Assembly: GCA_963739385.1 (NCBI GenBank)
Contig: CAVUAI010000058.1
Coordinates: forward strand, 62,001-126,000
Reading direction: 5' to 3'
Length of the DNA stretch: 64,000 bases
Origin: VAZQ01 sp963739385
GTDB lineage: Bacteria > Pseudomonadota > Alphaproteobacteria > Rhizobiales > Xanthobacteraceae
The notes under the pieces were generated by a model. It was not told the DNA's origin. It was given only the letters and a program-made list of their open reading frames with translations, and did not search any database. A program made the position numbers and the translations under genes. Below, piece by piece: positions 1-8,820 of the stretch (the stretch's first letter is position 1; each line of letters starts with the position of its first letter).

Positions 1-2
1 TG

Positions 3-263
3 CGGCGGTCGAGCCTGAAGCTGCCTTGGTCATTCAAAGAGATCAAGATATTGCCGGATTATCATTTGAATGACTTCATTCAAACTACAGATGATATATG
101 CGCTGGTTTCACCGAAACCAGCGAGTTGCCAAAATATATTTTCGCAGGTGGGAAAGAATACTTCTCTTTTTCTAGGGTCGAGTGTGACCGCCCCTCATCC
201 GCATGGTGGCGTCTTGCGAAAGGCGAACCTCCACCGATTTCGTTCATGGGTTCACGTCACTAG
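3..263 (+). CDS. possible 3' end of an unknown gene, cut by the window edge
   Basis: This frame is open from the left edge to a stop at 263. The DNA from about 40 to 180 is clearly more AT-rich than the surroundings, which may mean foreign origin. The translation (for example YHLNDFIQTTDDICAGF, then KYIFAGGKEYFSFSR) has no motif I recognise. There is no clear internal start with a ribosome binding site; a TTG at 51 is the only early candidate. It could be the tail of a gene beginning outside the window, or chance. It ends exactly where the antiporter relic on the other strand begins. Confidence 0.2.
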   Translation, partial: RRSSLKLPWSFKEIKILPDYHLNDFIQTTDDICAGFTETSELPKYIFAGGKEYFSFSRVECDRPSSAWWRLAKGEPPPISFMGSRH

Positions 264-366
264 CTCGCCACGAACGCGACGGATGCCGGCACCTTCTCGA
301 ACGCCGTTGCGGCGGTGTCGCCGAGGAATTGCTTCGGTGAGGATCACCTAGTCGGGCGCCATGTCC
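260..366 (-). pseudogene. relic of a cation/proton antiporter 3' end (USP domain tail)
   Basis: Read on the minus strand, this stretch ends with FLGDTAATAFEKVPASVAF followed by VAS and a stop. That matches the C-terminus of the intact antiporter 2 kb away (FFGDTTATVFEKAPAAMVF then VAS and stop). Upstream, APD-stop-VILTEA matches APDQAILTEA of the intact gene, with CAG changed to TAG. About 20 codons between the two blocks (the KKPEHNLIIMGVNRR region) are deleted. It is a decayed fragment of a second antiporter gene, not functional. No match to the rest of that gene could be seen further upstream. Confidence 0.75.
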
Positions 367-605
367 GGCTGTTCATCGATCTCGAACAAGATGGCGATCT
401 CGTTTCAGTCTTCCGCCACCAGGGCGGGCGCAAGTTGCTGGTCGCCGGGCGGGAGGGCTGGTTTCATCGTCCCCCGGGACGAATGCCTCGCCAATACCCG
501 CAAGGGCATGCATGCTCAGCGCCCGACACCGGCGGATCAGGGCCTGCACCTTGACACATAGTTACGCGAGGCATAGCATCACGATGTATAAGTGGAGGCC
601 TGCAG

Positions 606-1109
606 ATGATGCGCCGGCGCAACTTGCTTGCACTCGCAATGCTCACGGGACCCGCTCTACTCGCACCAAGAACGGAGACGCTTGCCGCTGATTGTTCATC
701 GGCAGCCGATGCCGGCGCGGTCGGGTCCCTGCTTCTCGACAAGTATGCAGCGGCAGTGAACGCACACGATACCGGCGCGTTTTCTGATCTTTTCGCCGAA
801 GCCTATATCCAGCATTCAGGCCGGAGTGCTTCGGGGCTCGCCGCGCAGATCGAGAATTTTCGCCGCATCTTCAGCACCATGCCCGACATCCGGATGCAGG
901 TCGAAGACCGCGTCATCGCCGGCGATAGGGTCGCTGCTCGCAACGCCTATTCGGCAACCCACACCCAGACGATACGAGGTATTCCGCCCACCGGAAAATC
1001 TTTTACCTTCCGCGCGTTCGACTTCTGGCGTGTGGAGAATGGAAAGTTCGCGGAGCATTGGGACCTCACCGACACGGCGGAGGTGTTGGGGCAATTGCGA
1101 CGCGAATAA
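606..1109 (+). CDS. exported SnoaL-like (ester cyclase family) protein
   Basis: The 167-residue product starts with MMRRRNLLALAMLTGP, a signal peptide with an Arg cluster (Tat or Sec) ending near residue 28. It is followed by a single SnoaL-like / NTF2-fold domain. Family-typical elements are the N-terminal helix (AAAVNAHDTGAFSDLFAE), a Y-x-QHSGR segment, and a C-terminal FWRVENGKFAEHWDLTD strand carrying the usual E-HWD pocket residues. Proteins of this fold act as small-molecule cyclases or hydrolases, or simply bind ligand; the substrate cannot be inferred. GGAGG sits 7 nt before ATG 606. It stands alone, upstream of a padR unit on the same strand. Confidence 0.75.
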   Translation: MMRRRNLLALAMLTGPALLAPRTETLAADCSSAADAGAVGSLLLDKYAAAVNAHDTGAFSDLFAEAYIQHSGRSASGLAAQIENFRRIFSTMPDIRMQVEDRVIAGDRVAARNAYSATHTQTIRGIPPTGKSFTFRAFDFWRVENGKFAEHWDLTDTAEVLGQLRRE

Positions 1110-1176
1110 AGAGCAGACCCACCGCGCCTGCCCTGCTGCTTGACCTGCACGCCGCCCAGCCCTAGTGGTCCGAGGT

Positions 1177-1521
1177 ATGCAAGGCGAGATGCTCAAGGGC
1201 CACCTCGACATGATCGTGCTTGCGGCCCTGTCGGCGGGTCCGGCCCATGGCTATGCCGTCATCGAGAACATCAGACGCAAGAGCGGCCAGGCGTTCGACC
1301 TGCCCGAGGGAACGGTCTATCCGGCCCTGCATCGTCTTGAGCAAGCGGGGCTGCTGGCCGGACGTTGGGTGACCGCGGAGAGCGGACGACGCCGGCGGGT
1401 CTACACGTTGACCAGGCGTGGCCAGCGCGCACTCGCCGAACGGCAGGCAGTCTGGGAGCAATTTTCCGGCGCGATCGGTGGCATCCTCGGCGGCATCCGG
1501 CCATGCGAAGACCCGACGTGA
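1177..1521 (+). CDS. PadR-family transcriptional regulator
   Basis: This is a short winged-helix repressor of about 114 residues, the usual length for the PadR subfamily that has only the DNA-binding domain and one dimerisation helix. It opens with the family signature MLKGHLDMIVLAALS and continues GPAHGYAVIE and the recognition-helix region LPEGTVYPALHRLEQAG, with wing residues around GRRRRVYTLT. The start could be ATG 1177, ATG 1189 or GTG 1165; the family usually begins close to MLKGHLD. The 3' end overlaps the next gene by 19 nt, so the two are translated together. PadR genes coupled to a small membrane protein often autoregulate the pair. Confidence 0.85.
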   Translation: MQGEMLKGHLDMIVLAALSAGPAHGYAVIENIRRKSGQAFDLPEGTVYPALHRLEQAGLLAGRWVTAESGRRRRVYTLTRRGQRALAERQAVWEQFSGAIGGILGGIRPCEDPT

Positions 1522-2228
1522 TCTCCGAATACGCCGACTTGCTGGCGGACAAGCTCGGCTTTGACCAAACCCTGTCGCGCGCCGTGCGGCAGGAGGTCGA
1601 AGACCATTTGTGGGAAGCCGTCGCGACCGACCCATCGGGCCCTACGTGCGAGGCGGAAAGGCGCGCAATCGAAAATTTCGGCGATCCGGACGTCATCGCC
1701 GCCCAATTCGCCGTGGTGTCGCTTGACCGGCAGACCAGGAAGGTTGGCGTCGCCATCATTCTGGTGACGGCCGCGGTTTTCCTCGCAATGAAGGCGCGGA
1801 TCGCCTGGTATGTCCAGACCCAATGGTCACTCAGCGCCGACATGAGGGTTGCGAGCGCAAATATAGGTTTGATTGACAGCTGTGCCTTCTGGCTTTCGGT
1901 CGTCGTCGCGCTGATCGGTTTGGCCTACCTCGCCAGCTGTCGCATTCGGGCGGCCAGCTATGCGTCCTACCGCCAGCGGCTGCGACGGTTTTCCTTCCTG
2001 TGCGCGTTGGCAGCCACCGGCCTCATCGTTTCAGTCGTTTGCGACGGCGTGCTCACGCTTGCTCGGCTGTCCGAGACCCAGGCGTCTGCCAGGTTCCTGA
2101 TTCCAGTCGCCTCGATGGCGTTTGAAATCATTTGTGCAGGCGCCCTTGTCTTTCAGATCCGCTGCGCAATGCAACGAACGACCTCTGCAGGCGAATTGCT
2201 GACACGCGCGGCTCCGCTCGGGCGATGA
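1503..2228 (+). CDS. membrane protein with N-terminal HAAS-like helix domain, partner of PadR
   Basis: The predicted protein has 241 residues. Residues 1-75 form a soluble helical region (EYADLLADKLGFDQTLSRAV, then QEVEDHLWEAV, then AIENFGDPDVIAAQFA) resembling the HAAS/permease-prefix module that often follows padR genes. Four or so hydrophobic segments follow (VGVAIILVTAAVFLAM; FWLSVVVALIGLAYLA; FLCALAATGLIVSVV; FLIPVASMAFEIICAGALVF). It begins inside padR, so it is probably co-translated with it. No catalytic motif is visible. By analogy it is the likely target of the PadR regulator, but its function is unknown. Confidence 0.7.
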   Translation: MRRPDVISEYADLLADKLGFDQTLSRAVRQEVEDHLWEAVATDPSGPTCEAERRAIENFGDPDVIAAQFAVVSLDRQTRKVGVAIILVTAAVFLAMKARIAWYVQTQWSLSADMRVASANIGLIDSCAFWLSVVVALIGLAYLASCRIRAASYASYRQRLRRFSFLCALAATGLIVSVVCDGVLTLARLSETQASARFLIPVASMAFEIICAGALVFQIRCAMQRTTSAGELLTRAAPLGR

Positions 2229-2327
2229 CCGCGCAAGCTGGACAAGGACACTTTCGGACCTGGTATCTGCCTGCCCACAGGTCGGCACCGCGCGTAAGGT
2301 CGGTCTTGCCTTCGGGCTTTCGGAACT

Positions 2328-4619
2328 TCAGCTCGCGACGAAAACCATCGCCGCCGGCGCCTTCTCGAACACCGTGGCGGTCGTGTCGCCGAAGAACAGC
2401 TTGTCGCCCGGCCTGCGGTTGACGCCCATGATGATCAGGTTGTGCTCCGGCTTCTTCGCTTCGGTGAGGATTGCCTGGTCGGGCGCCATGTCGGCGTGAA
2501 TGACGGTTTCTGCCGTCACGTCGTAGCGGTCGGCGATGTCGACGACCTCCTTCACGATGGCCTGCTCCTGGCGGTTGGCGCGGAAGCCTCGGCGCTTGCG
2601 GCTGCGCCCGTTGCTCCCGCCGGCGACGTAGAGCACGGTGAGCGGGCAGCCGCAGGCGCGGGCGATCGCAATCGCAACCTCCGCGGCCCGGCGCGATACG
2701 TCGGTTCCGCTCACCGGCGCGAGGATGCCGAGCGGACTGCGTTCCGGCTGCTTGAGATGAGCGCCTTTCGCCGCCACGATCGCAAGCGGGCCGTCGAAGG
2801 CCGAGGCGATGCGACCGATATCGTCGTGAAAGACGCCGTCCTTCGCGCGCATGTTCGCAAGACCGACGACGAGAAGGTCGTATCCCTTGCTCGCCTCCTT
2901 CGCGACGGCCACTTCGGTCGAGGCGTCATGCTCGCGGATGGTGACGTCGATCTTCGCCGGTTCGGCGCCCTCCACGGGCTTGGTGTCCGCGGCGGCTGCC
3001 TTCACGGCTTCTTCGACGCGTCCCCCGGTTCCTCCGTTCTGCTGCTCGCGGGCCTGCTTGCTCTGGCGTTTTCCGGTCTCCGCCGGCGGCAGGATCGTGA
3101 TGGGAAGGCCGCGGGTGCCGGCCAGCAGGCCGGCGAGCCGGGACGCGAACTTGCCGTTGGGGCTTTCATCCGCGGTGAGCAGCAGGCGTTCCAGGTTCGC
3201 GACGAAGCCCTTGGCCTCGAATTCCTCGCGCTCGAGCCGCTCCTTCTCCGCCTTGCGCATCGGCACCCGCGCAAGCGCCCAGCGCAGCATGGGTGGCATG
3301 GCCATGGTGGTGATGACCGCCATCGCGACGATCATGGTGAACAGGTTCTGGCTGAGTGCCCCCATGGAGAGCCCGATCGTGGCCACGATCACCTCGGTCG
3401 AGCCGCGCGCATTCATGCCGCAGGCGAGGGCGAAGGCCTCGCGCCGGCTCAATCCGCCGATCTCGCCGCCGATGAACGCGCCGGCAAATTTGCCGAACGT
3501 CGCAATCGCGATCAGGCCCAGCGCCATGAGCAGCAAGGTCGGATCCGTCAGCACGGTAAGGTCGGCGGACAATCCGGCGATGCCGAAGAATACCGGCATG
3601 AAGAACGCGAGAATGAGGCCGCGCAGCTGCTCGTCGATGTGCTTGCTCAGAATCGGCGATTCCCCGATCAGGACGCCGGCGACGAAGGCGCCCAGCACGG
3701 TATGCACGCCGATGAAATGCGTGGTCAGCGCCATGAGTCCCATGATGACCAGGATTGTCGTGATCACGGGGAAGTCGCTCTCGAAATTGTCGTTGGTCCA
3801 CCGGATCAGGAAAAACACGAGGCGGCGGCCGACGGTGAAGCTCGCGATCAGGAACACGAGGGTGCCCAGAACCGCCCGGCTGACGTCAACGAGGTCGACG
3901 CTGCCGGCCTGCGCCAGGCTCAGCGTAATGGCGATGATCACCCAGCCGATCGAATCCTCGCAGATCGCCGAGGCGACGATGATCTGCCCGAGGTCGCGGC
4001 GGGTGAATCCCATTTCCCGCACCACCGCGGCCACGATCTTGATCGAGGAGATCGAGAGTGCGGTGCCCAGGAACAATGAGGTCAGAAGGCGCTGATCGGG
4101 ATGCGGCAGCAGCGCTTCCGGCATGAACTGGCCGAGCGCGAAGCCGCAGGCGAACGGCACGGCCACGCCGGTGACCGAGATGCTCAACGCCGACTTGCCG
4201 ACCTTGCGGACGAGCTTGAGGTCGGTCTCCATCCCGGTCAGCAGCAGCAGCAGCAGGATGCCGAACTGCGAGATGCCGTCGAGCATGGCTTTCTGCTCGG
4301 GCGTCTTTGGGAAGATGGCATGCTGCAGGTCCGGCCACAGCACTCCGAGCGCCGATGGGCCGAGCAGGATGCCCCCGAGCAGCATGCCCATGACGGAGGG
4401 CTGGCCGATACGGTTCAGGGCCTCGCCCAGGAGGCGCCCCACCAGCATCAGCGTGATGAGCTGGGCAAGAAAGACGACTTCCGACGGACCGCTTTTGCCG
4501 CTCTCGGCGGCAAGCGCGGCATCCGCGCCGAGGACAAGCGCGGCGCCCCCGCAGGCGAGGGCAGAAGGGCTGACGCGCAGGATGAAAGTGAAGATTGGCA
4601 TGCTCATGAACAGGCTCAA
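2328..4619 (-). CDS. CPA2 cation/proton antiporter with C-terminal universal-stress domain
   Basis: The 763-residue protein has an N-terminal membrane domain of about 12-13 helices (residues about 45-430), including GILLLLLLTGMETDLKLVRK and the ASAICEDSIGWVIIA core helix typical of the KefB/NapA-like CPA2 family. A hydrophilic linker follows, then a universal stress protein (USP)-like module from about 570 to the end (ASKGYDLLVVGLANMRAKDG; GILAPVSGTDVSRRAAEVAI; NLIIMGVNRRPGD). It would exchange Na+ or K+ for H+ across the inner membrane, with the USP part probably regulatory. The start at MSLFMSMP is uncertain because a second Met follows at residue 5. A decayed copy of its 3' end lies at the left of the window. 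Confidence 0.88.
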   Translation of the reverse strand: MSLFMSMPIFTFILRVSPSALACGGAALVLGADAALAAESGKSGPSEVVFLAQLITLMLVGRLLGEALNRIGQPSVMGMLLGGILLGPSALGVLWPDLQHAIFPKTPEQKAMLDGISQFGILLLLLLTGMETDLKLVRKVGKSALSISVTGVAVPFACGFALGQFMPEALLPHPDQRLLTSLFLGTALSISSIKIVAAVVREMGFTRRDLGQIIVASAICEDSIGWVIIAITLSLAQAGSVDLVDVSRAVLGTLVFLIASFTVGRRLVFFLIRWTNDNFESDFPVITTILVIMGLMALTTHFIGVHTVLGAFVAGVLIGESPILSKHIDEQLRGLILAFFMPVFFGIAGLSADLTVLTDPTLLLMALGLIAIATFGKFAGAFIGGEIGGLSRREAFALACGMNARGSTEVIVATIGLSMGALSQNLFTMIVAMAVITTMAMPPMLRWALARVPMRKAEKERLEREEFEAKGFVANLERLLLTADESPNGKFASRLAGLLAGTRGLPITILPPAETGKRQSKQAREQQNGGTGGRVEEAVKAAAADTKPVEGAEPAKIDVTIREHDASTEVAVAKEASKGYDLLVVGLANMRAKDGVFHDDIGRIASAFDGPLAIVAAKGAHLKQPERSPLGILAPVSGTDVSRRAAEVAIAIARACGCPLTVLYVAGGSNGRSRKRRGFRANRQEQAIVKEVVDIADRYDVTAETVIHADMAPDQAILTEAKKPEHNLIIMGVNRRPGDKLFFGDTTATVFEKAPAAMVFVAS

Positions 4620-4882
4620 CGCCCAATCCGCGGGCGGCCGGTTGTTCCACTTTGCCTGAAGGGGTGCCTGTCTGGGAGAGTTTCTTGCGTCGGGCCGAGA
4701 CTCGCGGCCAAACGGAATGCGCGCCGTTGCCGATTCAAGGTTCGCGGCACTCGCTCATGAAAAGGAGTACGGCGCGATCCGAGACTAACGCACGGCCGTC
4801 CGTTCCAGCAAATCGATCATGCAGCTCCGGCTCGGCGTGCTCGCCCATGTCCATCCTGGCGAATTGCCCGCGCGCAGAAAGT

Positions 4883-5371
4883 TCAGTGCGATACGATGAT
4901 CCAGACGGCCGCAATGACCGTGCCGCCGATGGCGAGCAGGATCGGCATGACGACGATCTGTACGAGCGCGTCGCGCCCGCTCACGCGCCCGGTCTCGATG
5001 TCGACCCTGCCGTTGACGAACTGCGCGAATGTGCGCGTCGTCTCGCGATCGGGAGTCATGTTCCGAGACATCATCGCGCCGCCGGCGAGAAGCCCGAGAA
5101 GGACGACGCTGATCAGGACGACGACGACGAGGTCGAGAGCGGCGTAGCCCCGGCCGAACGCGATCCATGCGATCATGATGAACCAGGCATAGGCCGCGAG
5201 CGCGGCGGCGACCGCGCCGCTGTGGACGTTGGTCGCCGGCTTGGGCGCTCCATGGTCCGGGTCGATGAGACCGGAACCTGACAGCGCCCCTGAGCCGGCG
5301 CTTGCGGGGTGTCGCATGATCGCGGCGGGTGCGTTCGGGGCGTTCACGCCTTGCGGAGCTGTGGTGGCCAT
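4883..5371 (-). CDS. small integral membrane protein, unknown function
   Basis: The product has 162 residues, from ATG 5371 preceded by GGAGAG at good spacing; the longer upstream frame has no ribosome site. The first 55 residues are polar and rich in Ala, Pro and Gly. Three hydrophobic segments follow: AAYAWFIMIAWIAFGRGY, LVVVVLISVVLLGLLAGG, and a C-terminal IVVMPILLAIGGTVIAAVW. A conserved-looking soluble loop (FAQFVNGRVDIETGRVSGRD) joins the second and third. No family was recognised. It lies between the antiporter and the divergently read NRAMP gene and may share the regulatory space with the latter. Confidence 0.65.
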   Translation of the reverse strand: MATTAPQGVNAPNAPAAIMRHPASAGSGALSGSGLIDPDHGAPKPATNVHSGAVAAALAAYAWFIMIAWIAFGRGYAALDLVVVVLISVVLLGLLAGGAMMSRNMTPDRETTRTFAQFVNGRVDIETGRVSGRDALVQIVVMPILLAIGGTVIAAVWIIVSH

Positions 5372-5627
5372 GGCGCTCTCCAATGAGTTAAGCGGTCGAG
5401 CGGATGTGCCTGCGAACGCACGCTCCTCGCGCGGAGGAGGGCCGCACACCGCGGCAATCGACCGGCGTCGCCCCGCCTGCGGATTTAACGCCGCGTCGCG
5501 TCGAATGACTTGAACGTTGTTGCGGTCAATGGCCGCCGGTTGCGCCAATCGTCAGGGGGTCGCCCGCGCTGTTCACCGCCAATGGCCCGGCGTCGGCGAT
5601 GCCCCTGCCACGTTCACGGCGCGGTGG

Positions 5628-5641
5628 TTTGCAATTGCAAA
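5628..5641. promoter_or_regulatory. TTTGCAATTGCAAA palindrome upstream of the NRAMP gene
   Basis: This is a perfect 14-bp inverted repeat followed by TTATTCGCAA, 43-56 nt before the NRAMP start codon. TTGCAA half-sites of this kind are found in manganese-responsive operators bound by the Fur-family regulator Mur in rhizobia, which represses mntH. Position and gene context fit; the identity of the regulator is inference. The rest of the 5372-5683 gap shows no gene. Confidence 0.55.
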
Positions 5642-5683
5642 TTATTCGCAACAACGATATGGAGGTGCCGAAGGATTGTCAGT

Positions 5684-7048
5684 ATGGCTGTCTCATCGTT
5701 GCCGGAGCCGTCATCGACCTCAGGCTATCCCGAAGCCGGCTGGCGGCGCAGGCGCGGCACGCCGTCGCTCGCGGACGTCTTCGGCTCGATCGCCACGCGG
5801 CCGCAGGGCCCGCTGTGGAAGAAGCTCACGGCCTTTCTCGGGCCGGGATATCTCGTGGCCGTCGGCTACATGGATCCCGGCAATTGGGCGACCTCGCTCG
5901 CGGGCGGCTCGAAGTTCGGCTACGCGTTGCTGACGGTTGCGCTCGTCTCCAACATGATGGCGATCCTGCTGCAGGCGCTGTGCGCGCGGCTGGGCATCGC
6001 CTCCGGCCGTGATCTGGCGCAGGCGTGCCGCGACGCGTTCCCTCGCGCGGTGTCATGGCCGCTCTGGCTGCTGGCGGAGGTCGCGATCTGCGCGACCGAT
6101 CTCGCCGAGGTGATTGGCACCGCGATCGGGCTCAACCTCCTGTTCGGCGTTCCGCTCGAGCTCGGCGTGCTGATCACCGCGCTCGACGTGTTCTTGATCC
6201 TGTGGATGCAGACCCTGGGCTTCCGCTGGATCGAAGCCTTCATCGTGACGCTGCTCGGGGTCATTGCGATCTGCTTCGGCATCCAGATTGCGATGGCCGA
6301 TCCGGAGTGGGGCGCAGTGATCCGCGGCTTCGCGCCCACGACGGAGATTGTCACCAACCCGGAGATGCTCTACCTCGCACTCGGCATCCTCGGCGCCACC
6401 GTCATGCCGCACAACCTCTATCTGCATTCCGGCGTGGTGCAGACCCGGCGCTACGGCGACAGCGTGTCCGACCGCCGCGAGGCGATCACGCTCGCCACGC
6501 TCGATTCCACCATCGCGCTGATGTTCGCGCTCGTCATCAACGCCTCGATCCTCATCCTCGCGGCCGCGACCTTCAACAAGACCGGCAAGACCGACGTGGC
6601 CGAGCTCGAGCAGGTGCATTCCTTCCTGGCGCCGCTCCTGGGCTCCGCGCTGGCGCCGACCCTGTTCGGCATCGCGCTGTTGTGCTGCGGGCTCAATTCG
6701 ACCGTGACCGCGACCCTGGCGGGTCAGATCGTCATGGAAGGGTTTTTGGAGATTTGCCTGCCGCCGTGGCTGCGGCGGCTGGTAACGCGGGGCATCGCTA
6801 TCGTGCCGGCAGCGATCGTGACCGTCTGGTACGGGGAGAAGGGTACGGCGCAGCTCCTGATCCTGAGCCAGGTGATCCTGAGCTTGCAGCTTCCATTCGC
6901 CGTGGTCCCGCTGGTGATGTTCACCGCCGACCGGCGCAAGATGGGCGAACTGGTGGCGCCGCGCTGGGTGACCGCGCTCGCGGCGCTGGTCGCCGCCGTC
7001 ATCATTGCGCTCAACGTCAAGCTGCTGATCGACTTCGTCAGCGGCTAG
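5684..7048 (+). CDS. mntH: NRAMP-family divalent metal (Mn2+/Fe2+) : H+ symporter
   Basis: This 454-residue inner-membrane transporter has 11 or so helices. Both metal-site signatures are present: D64-P-G-N67 in the first helix (GYMDPGNWATSLAGG) and M241-P-H (ATVMPHNLYLHS) in the sixth. It should import Mn2+ and possibly Fe2+ with protons. The start at ATG 5684 is chosen because GGAGG lies upstream and the protein then begins with a short polar tail before helix 1; the longer open frame upstream overlaps the operator. The TTTGCAATTGCAAA operator-like palindrome suggests manganese-dependent repression. Assignment to the family is firm; metal preference is inferred. Confidence 0.92.
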   Translation: MAVSSLPEPSSTSGYPEAGWRRRRGTPSLADVFGSIATRPQGPLWKKLTAFLGPGYLVAVGYMDPGNWATSLAGGSKFGYALLTVALVSNMMAILLQALCARLGIASGRDLAQACRDAFPRAVSWPLWLLAEVAICATDLAEVIGTAIGLNLLFGVPLELGVLITALDVFLILWMQTLGFRWIEAFIVTLLGVIAICFGIQIAMADPEWGAVIRGFAPTTEIVTNPEMLYLALGILGATVMPHNLYLHSGVVQTRRYGDSVSDRREAITLATLDSTIALMFALVINASILILAAATFNKTGKTDVAELEQVHSFLAPLLGSALAPTLFGIALLCCGLNSTVTATLAGQIVMEGFLEICLPPWLRRLVTRGIAIVPAAIVTVWYGEKGTAQLLILSQVILSLQLPFAVVPLVMFTADRRKMGELVAPRWVTALAALVAAVIIALNVKLLIDFVSG

Positions 7049-7066
7049 GAACGCAGCCCCGTCATC

Positions 7067-7981
7067 TCACTCGGCGGCCTGGGACAGTTGGTGCCTTGCC
7101 AGCACCGTCGTCTTCAGCAGCGCGGCGAGCGCGGCGGCTTCGTCGTGCGGGAGCGGGGCGTAGGGCGGATAGGGCTCGCCGACAGCGATGCCGATGAGGT
7201 TCATGGCGGCCTTCATCACCGGCGCCAGCCCGCGGTGCATCCATCGCGACGGAAACAACGCGAATTGCAGCTGCAATTGCGCGGCGCGTTCATGGTCCTT
7301 GGCGACGAAGGCGTCGATGACGTGGCGGGCGATCTCGGCGGCCGGCGGCGGCATGGTGACGCCTGAGCCGCCGAGCATGAGGGAACTCAGCAGCATCTGC
7401 ATGGTGGTGAAATAGCGCGCGTGCCCGGCGCGGTCGATCTCGACGATCAGGCGGGACACGCGCGCGAGGTCGCGCGAGCTCTCCTTGATGAAATGGACGC
7501 GCGGCAGGCGCGCGAGCGCGATGGTGTCGGGGATGGACACGTCGGCGCCCGGCCCGGGATTGAGATAGAGCGTGATCGGAAGGTGGGTCTCCCGCGACAC
7601 CGCTTCGAAATAGGCGAGGAGGTCGTCCCGGCTGGGCGGGCCGGCGAACGGACGCAGCGGAGCCAGGAGCTGAATGGCGGCGGCTCCCAGCCGCTCGGCA
7701 TCGTGGGCAAGCTCGATCGCGGTGCGGAACGAGGGATGCGACACGCCGACCATGACCGGCACGCGGCCGTCGACCAGCTCGATCGTGCGGCGAACCAGCG
7801 CCTTGCGCTCGGCGAGGCTGAGATAGGTATATTCCTGCGTCTCCACGCCGGCGGCCACGACCATGGTGGCGCCGCAGTCGGTAACCACGTAGTCGAGTTG
7901 GCGGCGCAGCGCCGGCTCATCGAGCGCGAGATCCGCGGTGAACGGCGTGAGCGGGGCGACGATCAATCCGGGACGTTGCAT
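7067..7981 (-). CDS. DapA-family (dihydrodipicolinate synthase-like) aldolase/lyase
   Basis: This is a 304-residue class I aldolase of the DHDPS/NAL superfamily. The Schiff-base lysine is K166 in VHFIKESSR and the partner tyrosine is Y139 in ITLYLNPG. The N-terminal loop reads GLIVAPLTPF. The usual GTTGE motif of true DapA is replaced by AAGVETQEYTYLS, so this is a relative acting on another keto acid rather than the lysine-pathway enzyme. It ends 18 nt from the NRAMP stop (convergent) and starts 6 nt downstream of the bpt stop, so it is probably co-transcribed with bpt. The substrate is unknown. Confidence 0.8.
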   Translation of the reverse strand: MQRPGLIVAPLTPFTADLALDEPALRRQLDYVVTDCGATMVVAAGVETQEYTYLSLAERKALVRRTIELVDGRVPVMVGVSHPSFRTAIELAHDAERLGAAAIQLLAPLRPFAGPPSRDDLLAYFEAVSRETHLPITLYLNPGPGADVSIPDTIALARLPRVHFIKESSRDLARVSRLIVEIDRAGHARYFTTMQMLLSSLMLGGSGVTMPPPAAEIARHVIDAFVAKDHERAAQLQLQFALFPSRWMHRGLAPVMKAAMNLIGIAVGEPYPPYAPLPHDEAAALAALLKTTVLARHQLSQAAE

Positions 7982-7987
7982 GCGGGG

Positions 7988-8737
7988 CTAGTGCTCCGCC
8001 CGCTTCCAGCCATCGGGGGTGAGGCGCTCCTGCGGCAGGAAGCGGCCCTTGTAGTCCATCTTGCGCGAGCCCTTCACCCAGTACCCGAGATAGACGTAGG
8101 GCAGGCCCATCTGGCGGGCGCGGTCGATGTGGTCGAGGATCATGAAGGTGCCGAGCGAGCGCGGCGCCTCCTCGGAGGCGAAGAACGAATAGACCATCGA
8201 GAGCCCGTCGCTGAGCACGTCGGTGAGCGCCACCGCCAGGAGGTCGCCGCTGCCGCGGCCGTTGATGGCGCTGTCGGGCCCGCGGCGCCGGTACTCCACC
8301 ATCCGTGTATCGACATGGCTGTCCTCTATCATGAGGGAGTAATCCAGGACGGACATGTCGGCCATGCCGCCGTCGCGGTGGCGGGCGTCGAGATAGGAGC
8401 GGAACACGGAATACTGCTCAGCGGTCGGCGCCGAGGCGCGCATCTCGCCGATCAGGTCGCGGTTGCGCTCGCGGATGCGCCGCATGCTCCGGCTCGGGCG
8501 GAAATCGGCCGCCACCACCCGCACCGACACGCAGGCCCGGCACACCTCGCAGGCCGGCCGGTAGGCGATCGACTGGCTCCTGCGGAAGCCGCCGTGGGTG
8601 AGCAGATCGTTGAGCTCGGCCGCCCGCTCGCCGACCAGGTGGGTGAACACCTTGCGCTCCTCCTGGCCGGGCAGGTAGGGGCAGGGCGAGGGCGCCGTGA
8701 GATAGAACTGCGGAGTGTTGCGCGAATGCTGGGTCAC
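7988..8737 (-). CDS. bpt: aspartate/glutamate leucyltransferase (N-end rule)
   Basis: The 249-residue enzyme moves Leu from leucyl-tRNA to N-terminal Asp or Glu of proteins, marking them for ClpS/ClpAP. Family features are the N-terminal zinc-like cysteine set (YRPACEVCRACVSVRV), the FYLTAPSPCPYLPGQEERKV opening, and the C-terminal YVYLGYWVKGSRKMDYKGRF block typical of the Bpt/Ate family. Length matches bacterial Bpt. The gene is followed closely by the DapA-like gene and preceded by an RDD-domain gene on the same strand, an arrangement common in Bradyrhizobium-like genomes (from memory). Confidence 0.92.
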   Translation of the reverse strand: MTQHSRNTPQFYLTAPSPCPYLPGQEERKVFTHLVGERAAELNDLLTHGGFRRSQSIAYRPACEVCRACVSVRVVAADFRPSRSMRRIRERNRDLIGEMRASAPTAEQYSVFRSYLDARHRDGGMADMSVLDYSLMIEDSHVDTRMVEYRRRGPDSAINGRGSGDLLAVALTDVLSDGLSMVYSFFASEEAPRSLGTFMILDHIDRARQMGLPYVYLGYWVKGSRKMDYKGRFLPQERLTPDGWKRAEH

Positions 8738-8820
8738 GGCGGTCTCAGGCGGCGAGATTCGAGCTCGCCGGCGCCCTCAGGATCGCGCGGGCGGCGCGTT
8801 CCGTCAAATCCCTTGTTCCC

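Noticed and set aside
2442..4079. 545-codon open frame on the plus strand opposite the antiporter
   Set aside because: Its translation is His/Asp/Gly/Arg-rich with no domain pattern, as expected opposite a high-GC gene; the minus strand has clear membrane helices and a USP module.
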